Made by a program: the position numbers and the translations under genes. Under the pieces are notes generated by a model. The model was given only the letters and a program-made list of their open reading frames with translations, had not been told where the DNA came from and ran no database searches. From Gemmatales bacterium (GTDB lineage: Bacteria; Planctomycetota; Planctomycetia; Gemmatales; HRBIN36), in assembly GCA_025060195.1 (NCBI GenBank), contig JANXCQ010000021.1, forward strand, positions 17,126-81,125: a stretch of 64,000 bases of DNA. Direction: 5' to 3'. Positions 57,053 through 64,000 of the stretch are shown piece after piece. The number at the start of each line of letters is the position of its first letter. The first letter of the stretch is position 1.

Positions 57053-59575
57053 TTAGTAGTTGAAGAGGAAACCGCGCGAATTGATGAGCGACCAAAGCAA
57101 GTCTTCCGCAGCGATGCGTGGGTCGGCGACTTCTTTCATTTCCTTCAAAGCAGCTTGGAGTTCCTCGGAAGTCGGCGGTCGACACAGAGTTACCAGGTAA
57201 AGTTCCTCAACGATTTCAGATAGGGACTTCTTTTGCTGGAACAAGCGGTCAATGCGACCGCCGGCTTGGCGGATTTTCTGATTGACCACATCGCCGTTGA
57301 GCAAGTGCAGAGCTGCGGCCAAGTTCGGCGCCAAACTCCGCTCACATTCGCAGGTCACGACCCGCGGCGGCCTTCCCAGCACATCCAGTAGATACGACGG
57401 TACAGACGAATCGGGCAACTGAATCGCCCGAGTGCCGAGCGGTAAACCTCGATATTTAGTTTCTGTGCCTGTGGCATAGTCAATGGCATCAGCCAATTGT
57501 TCGGCCGTGAGTCGGCGAATAGTGCGGCGAGCAAAGTAGATGTTATCCTTATCCACTGCGTTGCCAGGCGTAACTTCCGCACTAAGTTGATAAGCCCGGG
57601 AGTTCATGATCGTGCGCATCAGATGCTTGATGTCAAAGCGGTGGGTGATGAGGTCTTGAGCTAAGGCATCTAAAAGTTCCGGATTTGTCGGCGGATTGGT
57701 CGCGCGCAGGTCGTCCAGCGGCTCGACTAGTCCGCGCCCCATGAAATAGCCCCAAAAGCGGTTGGCGAAATTCCGCGCGAAGTACGCGTTGCTGGGAGAT
57801 GTGATCCAGTCGGCCAATTTTTGCCGACGGTCGCCGCCGTCGTCCGCAATGGGCGCACTCTCGAACGGCTTGGGAGCAACGAAACTGCCGCGCCGCGGAT
57901 GCATCACCTCGCCAGTGGGACGCAAGTAAACCACGGTCTCGCGGCCGAACAGACCGTACTCCTGACTATTCTTGGTGGCAACGCGGGCAAAAAAGGCGGC
58001 AAAGCCCCAATAGTCGTCCTGACTCCATTTTTCAAATGGATGGTGATGGCACTGGGCACACTGCACACGAATCCCTAAGAACACCTGGCTAGTCACTTCG
58101 GCCCACTCGTTGGGCGAGCGGCCGAGACGGTAAAAGTTGGCAGGTCCATGGGCGTAAGTGCTACCTTGCGCGGTGAGCAATTCACGGACGAATTGGTCAA
58201 GCGGCTTGTTATCCCGCAAAGACGCGCGAATCCAGTTATGCAGACTCCACATCCCCTTGGCCTGAAGAACATCACTATTGTTGCGCAACAAATCACCCCA
58301 TTTCAGGGCCCAAAAATCGACAAATTCGGGACGATTCAGCACTCGGTCGATCGCTTTTTGCCGCTTATCGGGGCTCGGATCAGTTAGGAAAGCCTTAATT
58401 TCGTCCGGCGTGGGCAACGTACCTATGGTGTCCAGATAGATGCGGCGTAAGAATTCCGCATCACAGCAAAGCGGCGATGGGGTCAAACCCAGACTTCGCC
58501 ACTTCTTGGCGAGAAGTTCGTCAATGTAGTTATTGGGCGGGAAATCGAAGGCCACGGGCTGGTCAGTATACGGCGAGGTTACCTGAAACACGCTGGCTTG
58601 ACCACAGAACCGCACCATAATATAGGTTTCGCCTCTTTCTAGACACTGCACCAAGCCCGAGGGCGTAACCCTAGCCAGTCCGTCGTTCAGGCTGTCATAC
58701 TGGGCCAGAGCGGTCACGTCCTCGACACGCCCGTTGCTCCAGACAGCGCGCACGAGGATCTGCTGCCACTCGCCCGGCTTCATAGTTCGCCGAGCCGGCA
58801 GGATCTCTAACCGCGTCACCTCGGGGTCTTGGTGGGTCGGTGCAGGAGCGCCATCCTCGAGCCATGCCTTGAGCACTTGGTACTCCCACGAACCGAAGCG
58901 CAAGCGTTCCCCGCCACCGTGTTCCATTTGCAGCGAGGGTTTACCCAAGAGGATGCTGCGATCCGGATCGCTGAGGACAACGCGTCGGCCCTCTGCACTG
59001 CGGACAATTTCGCCATAGTCAGCTATCGGGTCAAAGCCCAGCAGACTCAGTTTGAACCCGCCGCGACCATGCTGGGCACCGTGGCAAGCCCCCTGATTGC
59101 AGCCAAGTTTATTGAAGATAGGGATGACTTCGGTCTTGAAATTGACGGGAACATCGGCCTGAGCCCGCTGCACTCGTACACCAGCTTCCGCCGTGACTCC
59201 CTGGACCTCGGCGCGAATCACGGTCTCGCCATCCTGGTGGGGATAAGCTGTCGCGTTCTCGATACGCACCTGGGGACCTTGGGCCGACCATTTTGCTCCG
59301 CGTGTCCAATCCCAAATGCGACCGTCCTGATAGTGGCCCAAAACCACCAGTTGCTGCCTGGACCGCGGCCCATCCAACACTATCTCCGAAGGCAAAATTT
59401 CCAGGCGTACCAATGGAGCAGATGGCGGAGGGGCATCTGGAAGTTTTTTCTCAAGGACGGGACTAGAAGCATCCCCTGCGAAGGCTTGTCCACACAGGAC
59501 CAAATACACCACCAGCATGAGCACATTTTTGCACAGTCGTTGACAAAGTATGCTGTGCCAACGCCGAGCGGTCAT
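57053..59575 (-). CDS. DUF1549/DUF1553 planctomycete surface protein with Ig-like domains
   Basis: An 840-residue exported protein with a signal peptide (about 1-34). Two Ig-like (BIG2-type) domains at about 55-137 and 250-335 flank a heme-like GCNQGACHG motif near 158-166 in the PSD1-like region. DUF1549 spans about 345-560 (LLAKKWRSLGL, GIRVQCAQCHHHPFEKW) and DUF1553 about 590-820 (PSNAYFARNFANRFWGYFMGRG). This domain set is characteristic of Planctomycetota, with no settled function. It is first in the run with the WD40 protein 30 bases downstream. Confidence 0.92.
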   Translation of the reverse strand: MTARRWHSILCQRLCKNVLMLVVYLVLCGQAFAGDASSPVLEKKLPDAPPPSAPLVRLEILPSEIVLDGPRSRQQLVVLGHYQDGRIWDWTRGAKWSAQGPQVRIENATAYPHQDGETVIRAEVQGVTAEAGVRVQRAQADVPVNFKTEVIPIFNKLGCNQGACHGAQHGRGGFKLSLLGFDPIADYGEIVRSAEGRRVVLSDPDRSILLGKPSLQMEHGGGERLRFGSWEYQVLKAWLEDGAPAPTHQDPEVTRLEILPARRTMKPGEWQQILVRAVWSNGRVEDVTALAQYDSLNDGLARVTPSGLVQCLERGETYIMVRFCGQASVFQVTSPYTDQPVAFDFPPNNYIDELLAKKWRSLGLTPSPLCCDAEFLRRIYLDTIGTLPTPDEIKAFLTDPSPDKRQKAIDRVLNRPEFVDFWALKWGDLLRNNSDVLQAKGMWSLHNWIRASLRDNKPLDQFVRELLTAQGSTYAHGPANFYRLGRSPNEWAEVTSQVFLGIRVQCAQCHHHPFEKWSQDDYWGFAAFFARVATKNSQEYGLFGRETVVYLRPTGEVMHPRRGSFVAPKPFESAPIADDGGDRRQKLADWITSPSNAYFARNFANRFWGYFMGRGLVEPLDDLRATNPPTNPELLDALAQDLITHRFDIKHLMRTIMNSRAYQLSAEVTPGNAVDKDNIYFARRTIRRLTAEQLADAIDYATGTETKYRGLPLGTRAIQLPDSSVPSYLLDVLGRPPRVVTCECERSLAPNLAAALHLLNGDVVNQKIRQAGGRIDRLFQQKKSLSEIVEELYLVTLCRPPTSEELQAALKEMKEVADPRIAAEDLLWSLINSRGFLFNY

Positions 59576-59966
59576 GGCCGATTCCTCACGTAGCTCTGGA
59601 GGGACTTCTCAGGCGGGCTAAGAGATTCGGGCGACTGCTTATCCGTATTCGTCAGGCCATTCAACTCGATCAGAGCTAATTCCTTCTCTATTGCGATTGT
59701 ACTGAACCATGGCTTATCTGTCCATACGCTCACATACTCCATCCTTACTTCTCTGCTCAGTCAAGAACTGTTTCTGACGTCCCCAACATGGGGGTAAGTA
59801 ACGCGCTTCAAGCAGGGTTTAGAGTGGGCTTATCGTGAAACATCCACACCAGTAAGGAATTTCGTACAGGCGGAAGGGATTTGATAACTTGATTCTTGCC
59901 AGTGAGTTTCCACAATGAGCCTCAGATCGGCGAGCCGAGGCAACTAGGGCATGCAGGGAGAAGCGG
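59576..59966. other. Divergent intergenic stretch before comM
   Basis: About 390 bases between divergent genes. It should contain promoters for both but no clear pair of hexamers was found, and no gene is supported. Confidence 0.45.
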
Positions 59967-61502
59967 ATGCTCGCGCGGTTGAAGACGTTTGCACTGGTGG
60001 GCATTGACGCCGTACCTGTGGATGTCGAAGTGGACGTATCGGCCGGACTACCCAAAACGGTGCTAGTCGGTCTGCCCGAAGCTGCAGTTCGCGAGAGCAC
60101 TCATCGCATTGAGCGAGCTCTGGCCAACCTCGGTTTTCATCCACCTCAGGCCCGGATCGTCGTCAATCTCGCCCCTGCGGATTTGCGCAAAGACGCTGCC
60201 AGTTTCGATTTGCCAATCGCTTTGGGGATACTGCTCAGTTCTGGCCAAATTCGCGCTACAGACACCACAACATGGGCGGTGGTCGGTGAACTGGCTTTAG
60301 ACGGTTCCACCCGTCCCATTAAGGGCGCACTTTCGATGGCGTTGACCGCGGCGCGCATAGGTATCCAACGTTTCCTCGTACCCGCTAGCAATGCAAAGGA
60401 AGCTGCCGTGGTCCAGGAAATTTCCGTCTACCCGGTAGGCTCCCTGGCTGAGGCAGTCGGCGTAATCACTGGGCAGCTTTACATTGAGCCGACGCCTACC
60501 GACGTGGATGGTATCTTTGCCCGGCTCAACGTGTACGATGTGGACTTTGCCGATGTGCGTGGTCAGGAGTTCGCGAAACGGGCATTAATCATCGCCGCTG
60601 CTGGGGGACACAACGTGCTCATGAGTGGCCCTCCTGGTTCAGGCAAAACCATGTTGGCTCGGCGTCTGCCGACCATCCTGCCTCCACTCACTCCGGAAGA
60701 GAGCCTGGAGACAACTCGCATTTACAGTGCTTTGGGTCTGCTCCCGCCGGAACAACCCTTGCTAACCGTGCGCCCGTTTCGGGCCCCGCACCACACGGTC
60801 AGCGATGCGGGACTAGTCGGCGGCGGCTCGATCCCCACGCCTGGAGAAATCTCCCTGGCCCACCACGGCGTATTGTTCCTGGATGAACTTCCCGAATTCG
60901 ACCGCCGTACCCTCGAAGTACTCCGACAACCGCTCGAAGAAGGCCGCGTAACCATCTCCCGCGCTATGGCTTCTGCCACTTTCCCCGCCGACTTCATTCT
61001 TGTCGCCGCCATGAATCCATGTCCCTGTGGTTATTACGGCGACTCGCGACGCTCCTGCCACTGCTCGCCCACCGCCATCGAACGCTACATCTCGAAAATC
61101 AGCGGCCCACTGCTCGACCGCATTGATCTGCATGTGGAAGTCCCCGCAGTGCCTTGGCAAGACTTGGCCAGTTCTCGACCAGGCGTGACTAGCACCCAAA
61201 TGCGCGAACTGGTGATGCGTGCCCGGCAACGACAGCACCGACGTTTCGGGCACTCGCGACAACTCAACGGTCGCATGTCCAGCCGACAGCTGCGCGAGTT
61301 CTGCCGACTTGACAGCCCATCCCAAAACATACTCCGCGGCGCTGTGGAACAAATGGGGCTTTCCGCTCGCGCTCACGATCGCGTTCTCCGCGTCGCTCGC
61401 ACCATCGCCGATTTAGAAGATTCCGACGACGTTCGCCCCGAGCACGTCATCGAAGCACTTAACTATCGCATCCTTGACCGCAAACTTTGGCTCAAATATT
61501 AA
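59967..61502 (+). CDS. comM: ComM / YifB Mg-chelatase-like AAA+ helicase
   Basis: A 511-residue AAA+ protein that promotes branch migration during natural transformation. The N-terminal ChlI-like domain contains GLPEAAVRESTHRIERAL, cited in part as GLPEAAVREST. Walker A is GPPGSGKT at 221-228 and Walker B is LFLDELPEF. The Mg-chelatase-like loop MNPCPCGYYGDSRRSC and the C-terminal AAA lid are present. ATG at 59967 follows GGGAG. Presence suggests competence ability, but no other transformation gene lies here. Confidence 0.95.
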   Translation: MLARLKTFALVGIDAVPVDVEVDVSAGLPKTVLVGLPEAAVRESTHRIERALANLGFHPPQARIVVNLAPADLRKDAASFDLPIALGILLSSGQIRATDTTTWAVVGELALDGSTRPIKGALSMALTAARIGIQRFLVPASNAKEAAVVQEISVYPVGSLAEAVGVITGQLYIEPTPTDVDGIFARLNVYDVDFADVRGQEFAKRALIIAAAGGHNVLMSGPPGSGKTMLARRLPTILPPLTPEESLETTRIYSALGLLPPEQPLLTVRPFRAPHHTVSDAGLVGGGSIPTPGEISLAHHGVLFLDELPEFDRRTLEVLRQPLEEGRVTISRAMASATFPADFILVAAMNPCPCGYYGDSRRSCHCSPTAIERYISKISGPLLDRIDLHVEVPAVPWQDLASSRPGVTSTQMRELVMRARQRQHRRFGHSRQLNGRMSSRQLREFCRLDSPSQNILRGAVEQMGLSARAHDRVLRVARTIADLEDSDDVRPEHVIEALNYRILDRKLWLKY

Positions 61503-61544
61503 GCCACAATGGACAGGCCCACGAGAATATGCAGAGCAACATCC

Positions 61545-61832
61545 ATGAAATTCGTCGCTATCATCGAATACACGCAAGACCACCAAAAAATCCAAGCCGT
61601 ACGCCCCATTCATCGGCAGTATCTCACCCAACTCAAGGAACAAGGAAAACTCGTAGCCTCGGGTCCCTTCATAGACGATAGCGGTGCGCTCATCGTCTAC
61701 GAAGCTCAAGACCGTGACGAAGCGGAACAACTACTCCGAAATGACCCATTCTGCCAAGAAGGTATATTCATCAACTGGCAACTACGGCCATGGAATCCGG
61801 TTTTGGCCAATCGAAACCTGTTACCTGAATAA
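61545..61832 (+). CDS. YciI-family protein
   Basis: A 95-residue YciI-like ferredoxin-fold protein. MKFVAIIEYTQDHQKI begins the fold, VRPIHRQYLTQLKEQGKLVASGPF carries the conserved His, Gly-Pro-Phe region (cited as GPFIDD), and FCQEGIFINWQLRPW ends it. Biochemical role unknown. ATG at 61545 gives the family N-terminus; an in-frame ATG at 61509 is rejected. Confidence 0.9.
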   Translation: MKFVAIIEYTQDHQKIQAVRPIHRQYLTQLKEQGKLVASGPFIDDSGALIVYEAQDRDEAEQLLRNDPFCQEGIFINWQLRPWNPVLANRNLLPE

Positions 61833-61846
61833 GCCGGGAGGTCCTC

Positions 61847-62335
61847 GTGAACCGTTGGGATTCATTGATCCAGCAAGTCACGCAATTGCTCCAAGTACGC
61901 CGATTGGGTTCGTTAGTCTTCGCCCGCTGCGTTTGGCAGAGCCCAACCCCTCATGCACAACTGGCTCCCAAACTAGCGCGCCTACTCGACGCTCTATGCC
62001 AATGGATGCAACAGCCGCCGGAGTGTATCCGTGCTAATCGTAGCGCCGACAACCGCGACACAACGCTGGTCGTCGAACTACGCCCGTTTGCCCTTGCAGT
62101 AATCACGCACATCGCTGTCGCACCTTCCGACCAAACTTCTGCCCAGTCGGACGCTTACATGCGTGGCTACGTTCGTCCCCTAGGCTTAGACCTATTTCTC
62201 CTCGGCACGCTCGGCGCGGTCTATCTCGACGGCACTCAAGCCGACTGGCCTCACGAACCGCTGCTCATTCCCGATCTGCCCCCCGACCATCCACTCCGAA
62301 ACCAAGTGGAGCACGTCCTAAGCGGCACTCAATAA
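61847..62335 (+). CDS. Hypothetical protein
   Basis: A 162-residue protein starting at GTG 61847, after GGGAGG. It has no recognised domain: an N-terminal helical part rich in Leu and Gln (LIQQVTQLLQ), then strands such as TTLVVELRPFALAVITHIAV. It follows the YciI gene by 14 bases. Its stop overlaps the convergent thioredoxin gene by seven bases. Function unknown. Confidence 0.6.
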   Translation: MNRWDSLIQQVTQLLQVRRLGSLVFARCVWQSPTPHAQLAPKLARLLDALCQWMQQPPECIRANRSADNRDTTLVVELRPFALAVITHIAVAPSDQTSAQSDAYMRGYVRPLGLDLFLLGTLGAVYLDGTQADWPHEPLLIPDLPPDHPLRNQVEHVLSGTQ

Positions 62336-63195
62336 AGCAGCGCCGCGAGACGACTACGATAGGTGTTGGCCAACTCGCTATCGGGACCCACGAGATTGAA
62401 AATCCGCACCATCATTTCCCGTACCGACCCACCCGCCAAGGCGGGGTTAAGTTCCCCTGCACGCAGCAAACTTTCCAAAGCCTCAGCAAATCGTCCCGCA
62501 GCCGCCTGGCACAAGCCCAAGTGATAATGAGCCTCTGCATCACCCGGGTTAGACTGAACCCGTGCTTGGCACGCTGCCAGCCCTCCAACCCGCTCCGCCA
62601 GTTCGCGAAACTCGGCCCGAGCCAACACATTGGCCGCCTGGCGATAATAATCGCTCCCCTCGGTAACGCGGCGAGCCTCATCCAAAGCTTCCGACCACCG
62701 CCCCAACTCCGCCAAGGCGACTGCCCGCAACGCCGCGATATCCTCGTCGTTTGGATAGGTCTGCCGCAGCCTGTCCAACTGCTTCAGCGCTTCGGCCGCA
62801 TCTTCAAGAATCAATTCGTTCAGCTTAGCCAACTCCTGTTGCAGCGCACTCGGAACCAACATGTCAATAAACTGACGCAACTCCTGCTCCGATAATGCTC
62901 CGTGAAATCGCCCCACCACATGGCCGTCTTTGAACGCCATCACAGTAGGCACTACCTCCACGCCAAAACTCATGGCCAGATAGGGATTCTGGTCAATGTC
63001 CACTTTTACCAACAAAAAGCGTCCACCATATTCGCGGGCAAGTCGTTCGAGCATTGGCCCCAACTGCCGACACGGCCCGCACCATTGCGCCATGAAATCC
63101 ACCAACACGGGTACCCGCCGCGATTGTTCAATAACCGCCTGCCCAAATTCCCGTTCACCTATTTCCTGAATCCAGGGCACATTCTCGTTGCTCAT
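62329..63195 (-). CDS. Thioredoxin-domain TPR co-chaperone (CnoX/YbbN-like)
   Basis: A 288-residue protein. The thioredoxin domain at about 1-110 has the active site WCGPC at 38-42, after VLVDFMAQ. The C-terminal 160 residues are TPR-like helices (EALDEARRVTEG, AEAHYHLGLCQAAAGRFAEAL). This is the layout of CnoX/YbbN, which hold oxidised proteins for DnaK or GroEL; E. coli YbbN has SxxC where this one has a full CxxC. ATG at 63195 has AGGA upstream. An open frame continues upstream to 63510 but lacks recognisable sequence. Confidence 0.9.
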   Translation of the reverse strand: MSNENVPWIQEIGEREFGQAVIEQSRRVPVLVDFMAQWCGPCRQLGPMLERLAREYGGRFLLVKVDIDQNPYLAMSFGVEVVPTVMAFKDGHVVGRFHGALSEQELRQFIDMLVPSALQQELAKLNELILEDAAEALKQLDRLRQTYPNDEDIAALRAVALAELGRWSEALDEARRVTEGSDYYRQAANVLARAEFRELAERVGGLAACQARVQSNPGDAEAHYHLGLCQAAAGRFAEALESLLRAGELNPALAGGSVREMMVRIFNLVGPDSELANTYRSRLAALLY

Positions 63196-64000
63196 AGGTC
63201 CTAGCCCGATAATGTTGGATGCCAAGTGTCGTTTCTTGCAAGCAGCCGATAATTCGTTCAGGAAAAAGTGTTCTCTTCCCCGCGTCCTCATGCAGCCTTC
63301 GCTATCATAGGAAACTTCCAGGAGCGCGTGCCAGATCACATTGAGATGCTTTGCAGAACAAAAAAGGAATGGTGCTAACAGCCGAATCTTTTCGTCAAGA
63401 TCGCTAAGCGGACGTGTAACAACACTTTGCGGCACATAGTTACGACCAATCCAAGTTTTTGCTTTCCCCCTCGTATCAAAGCGTGAGTCGCACTTAATGA
63501 CTGGGTCCATCTGATCTGCTTATTCCCCGCCTCACCGATTTCTGCCAGCCTAAGAAAATCAAGATGTAAACTGCGAGACTCCTGTAGGCCGGACCGGGAG
63601 TTACCGAGTCAAAACTCGCGCGGGGCACACATGCTCCAGAGGCCGCACATAACACCGTAGTCAAACTCTTCACTGGCATAACTGATTCCCACAACCTACC
63701 GCCATTATGCACGAATTCACCACACGGCTTTCGATCGCCCGCACTGATAACCTTTGGACGAGAACACGAATAGTGCGCAAATCGATTAGGGCACGCTCAC
63801 GAAGTGCGGTCGGACACCGAACGGTAAGTGAATTTAAGTTTGGCCAGGGGTAAAGGTACCCTTCGTAGCACAGTCCGCGCAGCGCCTTTATTCACTAGAG
63901 AAAATGAATGTTCTAACATGCCCTACCATGCCGACATGAAAGAATAAGCCTTCATCTTGCCTGAACCGCATTCCCTAAAGCCGTAATAAGTCTATTCCAT
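63196..64000. other. Terminal 0.8 kb without a supportable gene
   Basis: No reading frame here shows a family motif or good ribosome site. A minus-strand frame at 63494-63712 and the upstream extension of the thioredoxin frame are unsupported. No tRNA or other RNA was recognised. Confidence 0.45.

Noticed and set aside
63196..63510. Upstream in-frame extension of the thioredoxin-TPR protein
   Set aside because: The conserved thioredoxin start fits ATG 63195, and the extra 105 residues have no recognisable sequence.

Overview
The window looks like chromosome from a planctomycete, most likely a Gemmataceae-like member of the Planctomycetota. This rests on gene content only. Supporting families are a giant PVC-type c-heme protein, a DUF1549/DUF1553 protein beside a WD40 protein with a c-heme-like motif and a PPC-domain protein, two Ser/Thr kinases with a planctomycete-style N-terminal module, an MfnF-like gene of tetrahydromethanopterin-linked C1 metabolism, and many secreted proteins of unknown role. 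I found no rRNA, tRNA, CRISPR array or intact mobile element.

Layout. 1-4.6 kb: 5'-truncated-by-window ahcY (its C-terminal half lies outside), a small CPxC membrane protein with a GNAT acetyltransferase, a Rossmann oxidoreductase with a membrane tail, and glgC. 4.6-8.7 kb: the giant heme/propeller/HEAT protein. 8.8-10.4 kb: a long stretch with no recognisable gene. 10.4-15 kb: an isolated rplC (ribosomal protein L3), a creatininase-family amidase and M20 amidase pair, and an mfnF-like gene. 15-24 kb: a CoA-binding protein, an FHA-GAF-sigma54 activator, a CYTH protein, a CbiG-like protein, two outer-membrane-barrel-like proteins, a Ser/Thr kinase and a DUF2071 protein. 24.6-31.1 kb: an S41 protease, then a flagellar hook operon (fliK-like, flgD, flgE) behind a textbook sigma-54 promoter. 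31.2-37.1 kb: an amidohydrolase facing the translation cluster infB-ylxP-rbfA and a divergent HhH-GPD protein. 37.5-48.2 kb: a lipoprotein, an ATP-grasp ligase, two large membrane or secreted proteins, an SDR39U1 epimerase, a second Ser/Thr kinase and two overlapping methyltransferases. 48.2-50.0 kb: a decayed AAA ATPase plus TOPRIM-like gene pair. 50.2-63.2 kb: rhamnulokinase, methyltransferase, SRPBCC protein, the secreted DUF1549/WD40/PPC operon, comM, a YciI protein, a hypothetical and a thioredoxin-TPR chaperone.

How genes work together. The sigma-54 promoter feeds the three hook genes, and a sigma-54 activator that could serve such promoters lies 9 kb away. infB, ylxP and rbfA form a translation-initiation and ribosome-maturation operon. 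The three secreted proteins at 53-59.6 kb are tightly co-directional and probably act together outside the cytoplasm. The ATPase/TOPRIM pair at 48-50 kb resembles ATPase-nuclease defence-type modules but carries stops and frameshifts throughout, so it appears to be a relic. The best candidates for something unusual are this relic, the sigma-54-driven hook operon with duplicated hook inserts, the HhH-GPD protein that has lost its catalytic lysine and hairpin, and the orphan rplC next to 1.67 kb of apparently gene-free DNA.
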